DNA of 64,000 nt from Dicyema japonicum (Eukaryota > Dicyemida > Rhombozoa > Dicyemidae): positions 429,155 through 493,154 of the forward strand of contig RDEW01000038.1 in the NCBI GenBank assembly GCA_011109175.1, in the 5' to 3' direction. Each line of letters opens with the position of its first letter. Position 1 is the stretch's first letter. Below are positions 48,930-59,376 of this stretch, in pieces. Position numbers and translations under genes: made by a program. The notes below the pieces were generated by a model. The model was not told the origin of the DNA, made no database searches, and worked only from the letters and a program-made list of their open reading frames with translations.

Positions 48930-49080
48930 TGGTCTAAAGTACTCACAACCAACAAAAAGAATAAAAGATGTAAAATTATTCCTTGGGTCCCTTCCTACAA
49001 TTAATCATCATAATTGTTAATTAATCCAATAAAGACTGAGTCATTCCTGTGCGAAGTTGAAGTGGTTCTTTTGTAATGGT
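48930..49080 (+). repeat. SINE 3' fragment
   Basis: Only the tail part is present: ACTCACAACCAACAAAAAGA, an A-rich stretch, ATTATTCCTTGGGTCCC, and the CAATAAAGA-TGAGT region. Matches the ends of the 33510 and 43405 copies. Confidence 0.65.
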
Positions 49081-49129
49081 CTTTTTATAGTTTTTTTTAA
49101 TGAACCAGAATTAAGAAAGAAGCAAATCA

Positions 49130-49842
49130 ACATCGTCTGGCTTGTTTGGTGTCAGCTTCAAGTCGAGGGAGTGGAGCATGGCTTGGTGCAATACCTTGCC
49201 CAAACCTCGGGACCTTTTTGGACGACGATTCTTTGAGGATTGGAATCGGACAAAGGCTGGGACTAGACGTTTGCCAGGAGCACCGATGCCGATGCGGGGA
49301 AACAGTCGATGCGAAAGGATTGCACCCGCTGTCCTGCAGAAGAAGCGCCGGAAGGGGACCACGTCATGCCGCTCTGAATGATGTGATCGTCAGAGCTCTG
49401 AAGGCTTCAGGCTTCCCAGCACACCTTGAACCAGTGGGTCTTGATCGAGGAGATGGGAAGAGACCTGACGGGATGACCCTTTTCCCCTTCACGTCCGGAA
49501 GATCTTTGGTTTGAGACGCAACTTGTGCTGACACATTCTCAAGCACGAAGCTTTATAAATCTGTTCAGACACCTGTAGCAGCTGCTTCGACCGCGGAAAA
49601 CCTAAAAATCAAGAAATATTCTTGCCTCGGGGATCGCTACCGATTTACTCCTGTTGCGACCGAATCATCGGGAGCTGTTGGTCCAATGACTGCTGAATTC
49701 TTGCAAGAACTCGGAGGATTGCTTGCCAGAAAGAAAAGGGATCAACGAGAAGGGTTATGACTAAGACAAAAGATCGGAATAGCCATACTCCGAGGGAACT
49801 CGTTCGCAATCCACGCAGCAGGCTTCCTCAACTGACATTTGT
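49130..49842 (+). pseudogene. retroelement C-terminal domain, best-preserved copy
   Basis: [16 protein letters not shown]-like frame, then [78 protein letters not shown], one TGA in place of the Trp in LVWDAT, and the rest through IAILRGNSFAIHAAGFLN. CxC..H..C suggests a zinc knuckle. RPDG..VWDATCVDT has the spacing of a PD-(D/E)XK-type nuclease core; this reading is inference. A poly(A)-rich stretch follows the stop. Confidence 0.85.
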
Positions 49843-49884
49843 TTGATTGTTAAAAAAATTTTTTGTTAAAAAAAAAAAATTAAC

Positions 49885-50542
49885 TAATTGACGTGTAATA
49901 ATGATAGAACTTAAAAGTCCTTGGTAAGGTATACTCTAATTTTTGGGGTCAGAAAACGAATAGAATTGGGAAACGCCCAGTCGATAAAACATAAATAGGA
50001 TATCAATGACAACATCAAATCATTAAAACCACCCAAATAAAATAAAAGTTAGTTAGAAGAGATCTCAGTTGTTAATTAGAGGAGATTGTACTTCCCTTAT
50101 TTCAAAATAGTTGAATTTCATTGGTGAGTTCCCAACATGAGACATCACTTGGAAACCATCTGGTTCTGACAGATATTAAATTCATTATACCTGATAATTC
50201 GTTAACCATGTCATCTTGGTTTAATATATCTACTTGACTAAATTTCGAAGCGCAAAACAGCAAAATAATTGAAAACATTTTCTATAATTTTACCTTCCGA
50301 AATTTATATAAATGACAAAGGAATTTATGAATTTGTGTATTAATGTGTTCTATAATTGATTAACAGCATACATAAAATCCTAGCTATCATCCTTTTACTT
50401 CTTAGATACGATACTTTCAGTTGTCTCAATTTTGGTTAAACAGGATAAGTTTCGTGGCCACTTCAACCCTGAGACTAATTAGCCACTCGAGTAACTAGTT
50501 TATCAATAATTCACTTACTCATATATTTATTATTTTTTAGAT
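49885..50542 (+). repeat. arm-repeat family, unit outside the palindrome
   Basis: Continues directly into the left arm of the large inverted repeat and matches 29840-30520 inverted (GATAGAACTTAAAAGTCCTT, AAAACCACCCAAATAAAATA, TAGCCACTCGAGTAACTAG). The right arm has no counterpart for this stretch because a LINE fragment starts where it would lie. Confidence 0.75.
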
Positions 50543-53500
50543 TAATATTGGTTGAGCATCATATTGCCAAACCAAGTAGTTAAATATCCAATTTGAATAT
50601 CTGCTTTCAATTCATAAAAAGGTCAGTTGATATAAGCAATACACCATAAAAAACAATCTCAACTCACAAATTAGTTGGGTTTTTGTTGAGTACATTTTAT
50701 TTTGTGACCAAAACTCACTTTTTTTGCAAAAATATGATTTTTTGATAAGATTGATTTCAAATTGTGAACATTGACATATATATATTTTGTGAACAAAAAT
50801 ACTTTAAAATTGGCAAGTAAGTACTTTTTTACATTTATTATTTTTTATGATTGAAAGCCTAATATTTTGTAAAAATAAACAGAGAATTTTATTTACCATC
50901 AAACTTTAGTGGTTAATTAAAGTTAGGAAAACCCAATAACCTTAAAGTTAGGACAGTGATAAATTTGAAGTAAGGCTGCCGAAGTTAATATGTGACTCCA
51001 AGTGTTTGACGATGACTCTCAATACATCTCATATAAATTGAGTATTAGACTGTCGTAAAGGAATTAATCCAATCTTAAACGGAAAATGAAAATAAAAAAA
51101 TCCACTGATTAGTGACTTGTCTACCTATTAAAAACCGTTACTGGTATAAAGTGCCAAACAGGGGCTTTATTATACATTCTCAAATTGCTTGTTTAAATTT
51201 TCTGAAAAACAGACTCAAATAAAGGCCCTTCTCCTACAAAACGACTTTCGCATCATGAAAATGCTAAGATCAGAATAAAATCTTCCAACAAATTAGATAA
51301 CTAGACTGTCGAGATTTGGATTTAAAATTATAGGATTTCTTGAATGCGCAAATTAATACGGAAAATACTACCAGTAGTTTCAAAATAATTAATTTAAATG
51401 TCAGAGCAAATTAAAAAAATAATTTAACTGTGCTTGAAAATTTGATAGAGGTGACTGGAACAGTGCCCCTGGAAAGACTCCAGTATGCGGACCACGTCCA
51501 TATCGGAAATGAGCAGGAACGCAGTCGGAACACCGAGAAAAGATGCGAAGACTGTAAAAAGAGGCCGGTATTAGAATTTTGTTTATTTTGGTTATGACGG
51601 TGATATTCTGGTTAAACAATAATAATAACTGTGCACAAATTTTTAAATTTTCGTTGTTGTTGTTATTGCAATAAATTTTTGAACTTTTATCTTTGTTACG
51701 TTTTCAATCCTTTTGATGATGTGCAGTTGTTCAATATTTGTGGTTTTCATGGATATATTGTGATTCCTCTGGTTTTATTAAGACTCCTGTAACCACATGT
51801 TTTGGACTCATAAGTTTGACTTATCAGCCCGGACACGAAATGTCCCCGGGTTCTCATACTAATCGACAATTATTATTATTTTACTACTAAATTAATTCTT
51901 TTTTCATATATTTCCACTGTTTTTACAAAATTGAAATTATATCCTAATTTTGATATCCTAATTTATTAATGAAACAGAATTCTTAGAAGGAATTCTGTTT
52001 AAACAGTCAATAAATAAAGCTTTGAGTTTTTACAACTTCAGACGTACGCACGCAACAAGCTTATAATAAAAAGAAAATGAACAACTTTATATGATTCAAC
52101 AACTTACAGTTTATGGAGGTGATAAAAAATGGAGTATTGGAATTATCAACTCTAATAAAAATGGTAATCAATTCATAAATCATTTCAAATGTCTTTGACT
52201 TGTGGTTTTTAAAAATATTACATGGCTATTTTGTTAATGAAATAAATATTGGTTTTAAAAATTTTTTTATGAATAGCTAGTAACAAATAAAGGCGTCATT
52301 GGTTTTTTCACAACATAAGAAATCACTTGGACATCATCTGGTTCTGACCAATATTAACGTTTATTATACCTGGCGCTTTGCTCGACAAGTCATCTTGGTT
52401 TAAAATTTCTACTGGACGAAATTTCAAAGAGCAAAACAGCAAAATAATTAAAAACATTTTCTATGATCTCACTTTTTCGAAATTTATATAGATAACGAAA
52501 GAATTTAAGAAATTGTGAATGAAAACGTTCTATAAATGATTAATTGCAAAAATAAAATTTTACCTATCATTCTATTACTTCTTAGTGACGATAATATAAG
52601 TTCTCTAAATTTGAGTTAAACAGGATTAATTTCGTGGCCACCTCAACCCTGAGACTGATTAGCCACTAGATTAACTAGTTAATCAATTCATTTTTTTTAT
52701 AAATTTATTATTTTTTAAGATTGATTGATAATTTTGTGGTAAATTATAAAACAAAATCAGAAATGTCCCATATTGGTTGAGTTTCAGCATCATATTGCCA
52801 AACCAACTAGTTAAATATCCAATTTGAATAATCTGCTTTTATTTTATAAGTAGGTCAGTTGATATAAGTAACATACACCAAAAAAAACAATCTCAAGTCA
52901 CAAATTAGTTGGTTTTTTGTTGTGTACATTTTATTTTGTGACCAAAACTCAAAAATATGATTTTTTGATAAGATTGATTTCAAATTGTGAACATTGACAT
53001 ATATATATTTTGTGAACAAAAATACTTTAAAATTGGCAAGTAAGCACTTTTTTAAATTTATTATTTTTTATGATTGAAAGCCTAATATTTTGTAAAAATA
53101 GACAGAGTATTTTATATACCATTAATCTTTAATCGTTAATTAAAGTTAAGAAAACATAATAACCTTGATAATGATAAGTAAGGCTGCCAAAGTTGACTCT
53201 CAATACATCTCATGTAAATTGAGTATTAGAAGGAAATAATACAATCTTCAACGTAGAATAAATTGAGGGAACAATCTACTGATTAGAGATTGTCTAGCTA
53301 TTCAATATCGTTACTGGTATAAAGTCCCAAACAGGGGAATTATTATACATTCTCAAATCGGAAATGAGCAGGAACGCAGTCGGAACACCGAGAAAAGATG
53401 CGAAGACTGTAAAAAGAAACCTGTATTAGAATTTTGTTTATTTTGGTTATGACGGTGATATTCTGGTTAAACAATAATAATAACTGTGCACAAATTTTTA

Positions 53501-54075
53501 AATTTTATCAATAAAGGCTTAAATTTTCATCAACATTCTAAAATTGAATAAAAACGACTAAAATCTCTTAACTAAGAAATCAGGATTCCGTGAATGTACA
53601 TTTTATCAGTTTTAAAGTAAACTATTTCTTCATGTAAAAATCAAGATTGAAGTAGAGTAGATCTTTGTATGAAGCTGTAATGAATCTCTCGTACGACAGT
53701 AAATTTTGAATCAGTCGCTGTGGGAAAATCAGCACTCTTAGGAAGCAAATCACAGACCCTGCTGAACCGTATCGGATCGATTATCCCAAGGAGCAAAAAA
53801 GATGAAAGTGACGGAACTGGCTCAACGAGAAGTATTTTTGTACATATTGGTCATCTATCTAATGGGGAAAGATTTGTGCTTCTCAAGTTTTTTTGTGGAT
53901 TGGTCCATAGTCCCCGCGATGTAAAGTAGAATTGGTTCCATAAAAAGGTTGTACAACCGAATTCAAAAGCGATTTAAGTGAGTGGATTCAATAACGGCAT
54001 CAGACGGAAAGAACATAAATTATAACCAAAGGGCCACATAGCACCACATGGGGCCGGGACTAAATTTTAAGAAAA
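50543..54075 (+). repeat. left arm of a 12.4-kb inverted repeat
   Basis: Reverse-complement match of 59377-62973, near-identical over about 3.5 kb. Outer edge TTAATATTGGTTGAGCATC, inner edge GGGCCGGGACTAAATTTTAAG. Within the arm one unit occurs twice, at about 50560-51180 and 52800-53340. Differences from the right arm are scattered substitutions and one insertion of about 60 bp in the right arm near 61226-61285, so the two arms are distinct sequences. Confidence 0.92.
53678..53929 (+). CDS. small conserved ORF in left arm, unknown
   Basis: Open frame ending VHSPRDVK and stop, reading VGKSALLGSKSQTLLNRIG, SIIPRSKKDESDGTGSTRS and IFVHIGHLSNGERFVLLKF. The mirrored copy in the right arm keeps the frame, with His-to-Tyr and Asn-to-Ser changes. 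There is no clear ATG; the frame opens without one upstream of 53720. No family recognised. It may be an exon or a remnant of the element that forms the arms. Confidence 0.35.
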
Positions 54076-54922
54076 CTAACGATTTATCACAATTTCAAAA
54101 TTTATCGAGAATACAAAATACTCTTAAGGAAGAAAATTTACAAGTTTACATATTTCTCTTAAGAAAATGTATAACGATTTTCAAACAAGATATATTGATC
54201 TCTCTTCAACTTTGTTATTCCGCCATGGATTATTGTATATATCACAGTAGAGATCGAGATACATGAGTAGAGTCTTGATTTGACCATCTGGCAATTCAAG
54301 CTTTCGATAAGCATCAAAGAAATTTTTAGATATACACTGAATTCCTAAGAAATTGGAAACACATTATTAAAAAACATAAAATTTATTTTTAATAGACTTT
54401 TTCAATTATTTTATTAAAAATCAAATTTAAAAATAAAAAAATTCCCGTGAGACCATATTAAAAACATATAAAAATTATATTACTTAACAAAAATATGCAA
54501 ATCGTTAAAATTTCATGAACTTGATACCTAGCTTATTGAATATGTGAATTTGATGGAATCAAAGGTATTTTTACTTTGTTTATGTCAGGTGGTTTGTTAA
54601 ATGATCCATTAACATCAAATAAAACACAAAATATTGCTGAAAAGTTATCAATTAGTGAATTCAAGAATTCAAAAGGATTTTTCACAAGATTCAAAAAAAG
54701 ACAAGTTTTCGAATGCATAAATTTCCTGTGGAATTGATAACTGACAAACAACCTGACTTAAAGGAGTTGTAGATTACTTTGAGGAAATTTCAGAACATTA
54801 TAAAAAGATGAAATTTAAAATATGGAAGAGACAGGGTTATATTATGTCACATGGGCGGCGCGTAACGCATGGGCAGCCTGTTACATTTTTTCGACCTTGA
54901 AAAGGTCTTTTGATTATCCGAC

Positions 54923-54945
54923 ATTATTATTATTATTATTACCCC
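54923..54945. repeat. ATT microsatellite
   Basis: About seven consecutive ATT units inside the Ginger-like element, near its left end. Confidence 0.8.
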
Positions 54946-55166
54946 CAGGATCACTGGGTCAAAAAGAAAGAAATAAAAATTCTCATCTAACTAAGTGATC
55001 CCAGACCGACAAAGGTGAGCATGAGTCTCTCATTAGATTATCCGACATTTAATTTTATATATCCGATTTATATCGTGATTTAATTCTGTTAAATTAGTTT
55101 TTTATTCATAAATGTTATGATTATAAAGATTTTATTTTTTTATAGCGGTAAACCTAGATTTCCAGC

Positions 55167-55873
55167 GTGATTTATAGCATGGAAGATTATTTTGTTGCAA
55201 TGGCTTCTTACAAGGGTTTTGTGAAAGATTGCGTTGAATATCAAACTTTAAAAGATGCTTTGCATGATAAATTTCCCGAAAATCTTCCGAGACACCGAAA
55301 ATATAGGCTTGTAAAGAAGATAGAGAATTTTTCTATTATCAATGACAGGTATTGTAATTTTTCAATAATTTTAGACTATCTTAAATCAACTGATTCCAAG
55401 TTAGTCATATCCCTGGATAATGAAACCGAAATGGAGCATGTTGCGAAATCGTTGCACAAGTTTTCACACGGAGAAGTCAATAAAATTGAGTATGAATGTC
55501 GACACAGATACTTCACTGTAAAGAATGAGATTATCAGAAAAGTCATTCGAAATTGTGAAGTCTGCAAATTTTCGCTGGTAAAGAAGTATGTGAAAACTTA
55601 AGATCTTTGTTCCGCCTGAATGGGCCATGTAAATTTCTTCAGTCGGACAATGGTTCTGAATTTAAAAATCAAGAAATAACAAAACTTTGCGGAGATTTTA
55701 ACATTAAGCAAATTCACGGAAGGCCTAACAATCCACGAGCACAAGGAATTGTCGAAAGAATCAGACGATCACGAGGAAGTTGTCAAAAATGCTGGATAAC
55801 AGTGAAAAAAAGTGGCTTGATAAAAAGAAAGTGCTGTCTACAGTTACAACATATCGGTCCATTCATTTTCTAA
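55167..55873 (+). pseudogene. integrase of the Ginger-like element, deleted
   Basis: First frame (55167-55601): an N-terminal domain, then the zinc-binding HHCC module, HKFSH followed by RHRYFTVKNEIIRKVIRNC and CEVC. Second frame (55607-55873): FLQSDNGSEFKNQEITKLC, carrying the second catalytic Asp, and HGRPNNPRAQGIVERI, carrying the catalytic Glu. The segment that should hold the first catalytic Asp, roughly 50-70 residues, is missing between the frames, so this copy cannot be active. KRBA2-type and Ginger integrases share the HGRPNNPRAQG..ER pattern. Confidence 0.85.
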
Positions 55874-56839
55874 CGAAAGTCCTTTCGAAAGATATCGAGG
55901 AATAAATTCAATAATTAATGGTTATGCTTATATCACATTATGACTTAGATAATTTAAGTGATGAGTGTGCGATTCCAGAACAAATTGACGATTTGGTTAA
56001 TTGTTCGACTCCATAATCTATTGAAAATTCACGTAGTTTGATTTAAAAAATTTATATCTAGATAATTCCCAGTCAGATAATTTGTGTCCGAATTTCGAAA
56101 TTAAATCGATTGAAGAAAATTTGAATTATTACAAAGCTATGAACAGGAAAATGAATGTTCATAATAGTAAATATACTTTTAACATGGGTATGAATTAAAA
56201 ACATTAATAAATAGGTTCGGGCTAAAAAGGACTTTGAAACAAATCCCTTATTGCGACTGGATAAGTTTGAGTCTCAGTATTATCCAGTTGCAGAAATAAT
56301 TAATATTTTATCGAATAATCGCGTGGAGGTAGTTTTAAATAGTTTAATTTGATAGATAAAAAATTCGAAAGGAGAAATATCGACTGTATTAATGAGTAGA
56401 CTAAAAAAGTTACTTAAATTTAATTTTTGTGGTTAATAAATCATTTATAAAATTAATTGAAGTTAATCTTGGTTCAAGGTTAATGTAACAGGCTGCCCAT
56501 AGGTAACGCTTGGCCCATGTGACATATTATAAACAGATTCCGTCCAAAATAGTGAATTCTACAAAAGAAGACGAAATAATGATGGAAATTCTAGAACTGA
56601 AAACAGAGGTGAAATTTCAATGCACTTTTTCTGATTGAAAAAAATAATAAATAATATCGAAAATGAAAATAATGTCCTCTAGCAGGAGATACATTCAAAA
56701 TAAGATTTAAAAAATAAAAGACAGCTTGGGTTGAAATATTATTTTGATAAAAAATATTATTTTAATGGTTTTTTAAATAATTTTTTTCAAATTCTCAAAT
56801 TGGCCACAAATAGTTCAGGAACAATTTTGTATAATTTTA

Positions 56840-57790
56840 AGTGACCTTACTGAACACTTATTTGCCAAACAAATATCTTAATCTATGAATGAGAGCTCAA
56901 TTTTAAATTTCTTTTCCATCGTCATATTTGGTTGAATGTGGCCTCAGTAAAGTATTATTACTTAGAAAAATAAAGGAATAGACTTGATGTTGTCAATAAA
57001 TATTGAGCAGGATATAACTAAGTTGGTAAAGGGAATATAAATTGTTTCTGATGTTTATTGTTAATAATTCATTTAATTTAAATCAAACAAAAATTGTCTA
57101 TACATAATAAATAGTATTATTGTTGTTAAACTTAGGACAGGATAGAATATATTTTAAAAAATATCGAAAAGGGAGCCATTGATTATATGCCTGCCTAAAA
57201 AGAGGAGAATAAGAATGCTGAATTTTTGTTCAACGAAAGAGAGTGTATGTATTTCGGGAAAATATTTGGAATCAAATTACACACCTTAAGAAATAAACGT
57301 GTGACAGGGCTGAAAAAAATTTGATCAAAAAATCGCCATGTTAATATCGGAAAATATACTCCAGATAAGTGGTTGTAAACTGGACTTACCTATCTTATTT
57401 TGAAATAAAATGTGCGTCATACCCCAAAGTACTTAATACAGATTAAATGCCTAATTTACACAATTGGTTACGAACTATAAGAAAATATAGATGAGAAGGA
57501 ACAGAAAATATAAGCAGAAATCTTCAATCAATTAGTCACATGGCACTTTGATTACGTTGGCACTACGTGGCTTATAGTTGTTAACTGTTAACTTTTTTCT
57601 CGATGTATCCGGGGTTTATGATAATTTGGAACCCGAAGAATGTGTCAAGTGCTAAAAAACAGAAAACACTTAACCAGTTCAGCAACAAGTAGAACCAACA
57701 TGATTTGGAAATGTTATCGGTTCAGTGGACTTCTTGTTTAGGGTACTCGATAAAACTGTATTTCTTTACTGGATTTTAGAATGAAAAATT
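56840..57790. other. palindrome spacer, no gene recognised
   Basis: AT-rich. 57420-57600 shares words (CAGAAATCTTCAA, AGTCACATGGCA) with 20620-20670, an old dispersed repeat. Confidence 0.35.
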
Positions 57791-57793
57791 AAG

Positions 57794-58012
57794 TTGAATT
57801 TAATCATAAAAACTGAGGAAATCAAAAGTAAGAGAAGGAAATTGCATGGTGATTCTTTATCATCGCATATCTTTGAGCTTGTAATTGATTTTCTGGCCAG
57901 GGTACTAAATACAAAATACTCCAAAGTCGTTATTCACAACCCCGACCGAGTATCTAATAGTTATGCAAAAAACCACCTGCTGTTTATGGACGACCTAAAA
58001 ATATTTTTATAA
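57794..58012 (+). pseudogene. R2-like RT fragment
   Basis: Open frame reading HGDSLSSHIFELVIDFLARV, LNTKYSKVVIHNP and NHLLFMDDLKIFL. GDSLS followed by FMDDLK is the palm core of the same R2-like RT family as 36905-40318 (FFIDDLK). Nothing of the endonuclease domain follows. Confidence 0.7.
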
Positions 58013-59376
58013 AGCAAAACACTACCATAATAAAGGTGATAATCGACTAAAAAAATTCGTGTACAGAATCAGAATCATTTGAACCCTGGAATCGAAGATA
58101 TACTCTATCTGAGAAAAAACTAGTCTGGAAAATGATTGGTATCCATTAACATAAAGTGAAGGCCAGCTGCCAAGGCAGAATATCTAAGCCAGAGATTTTA
58201 AATTATAAGTTATACTCATTTTTGCTAGATATTGTTTCATCATAGACAAGATCAACTACTAGTGATCACCGTGTTGTATTGACAACGCTGAAGACTTCGA
58301 GCGCACTGGTTTTTAATCGACGGCATATGTGTGTTCGCAGTGAAATCGCTCTTCGTGATGAAGCAATGTCAATGATCATTTCCTATTAATGACGACGATG
58401 TAACTTTTTACAGCATAGCATGCGAGGCGACGGTTGTTTTTCTTTACAACAGTCATCTTTTCGATTTCTTGTGTGCATTTATTCACATGAAAGAATTCCT
58501 GATCGCTAAATGCAATCCGTAAATATTTGGATTTTTTAGCAACACTTGAAAACTCATGCACGGTTGATTACTACTTCCAAAAGCATATTTTGAGTGAGAA
58601 AAAAAATTAGCGACATATTGTTGAACGAATTTTTGATGTTTTTTTCTCCTTACATGACAGCAATTTATATTCGTTTCTCTTAAATTTTTGGTGCCCTACT
58701 CTGTCATCAGTACAGAGAGTGACAAAAATATCTGGGAAAACTGATATTGACATTGGAAGAGTTTATAGTGTAAGTTGGCCAGCTCTAAGAAGATGCGAAT
58801 TATAGATGCAGATTTAACAATTCACTTAAGTTCCCAAGTATTTCCGTTGCGTTAATGAATTTAGTATAAAATTCAAATATCGCCGATGTTTGGTTAATGA
58901 TTCCATTTATAATTTCTTTTTTTATATTGCTTACTGCAGTTTACTGTAGTCAAGATCATTGCTGTGAAAAAGATGGTTTAAATTACGCATTAATATTTAG
59001 AGTGCTGCTATAGGACGAAGACAGAATTTTCATACAATTTACTGTCAAAGTTCATTTCCTTGACAATTAATCTTGCGAACAGCTTCATGAAATGATCACC
59101 GACTTGATTGACTAACACCTTTATTCTAATAATCTGAACGATTTAGTCTTATTACTTTTTTAAAATATGCCTTTTAAAGGTTTATCGAATTTTGTAAGCA
59201 AATTATTGTGAGAACTGGTGCAATTGTGCCCATGCCACTAGGCAGTTATAGTACCCACTAGGCAATTATTGTACCTCCATAATAAAAATATTTTTTTTTC
59301 ATTATAAAACAAAAAGCATTAAGAGTTAATAAATTTAACAACTTTATAACCTTTTTTTATTATTTATTTATTTTTT
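58013..59376. other. palindrome spacer, unassigned
   Basis: A minus-strand 61-codon frame at 58376-58561 (SKYLRIAFSDQEFFHVNKC) looks transposase-like in composition, but no motif can be named. No other feature seen. Confidence 0.3.

Larger units (their letters stand above)
54845..56524 (+). mobile_element. Ginger-like DNA transposon with retroviral-type integrase
   Basis: 1680-bp element with terminal inverted repeats of 41 bp: left TGTCACATGGGC, right end GCCCATGTGACA. The inner parts ATGGGCAGCCTGTTACA are identical, with about 35 of 41 matches overall. Both flanks carry TATTA (54840-54844 and 56525-56529), a 5-bp target-site duplication. Inside is a broken integrase (55167-55873) in the same orientation. 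No reverse transcriptase, gag or protease is present. TG..CA ends, a short duplication, TIRs and a Ty3-type integrase together define Ginger-class cut-and-paste elements. Internally deleted, so not autonomous. Confidence 0.85.
54334..56838. mobile_element. pogo-like element hosting the Ginger-like insertion
   Basis: The left end TACACTGAATTCC and the AATTGGAAACACATTATTAAA block resemble the left end of the TIR element at 25031. The right side repeats CTCAAATTGGCCACAAATAG and GTTCAGGAACAATTTTG, ending CTTACTG. Diverged ends and no transposase. The 1680-bp integrase transposon sits inside it. Confidence 0.5.

Noticed and set aside
54845-56524. Ty3-type LTR retrotransposon
   Set aside because: Ends are inverted, not direct, repeats, and no gag, protease or reverse transcriptase is present.
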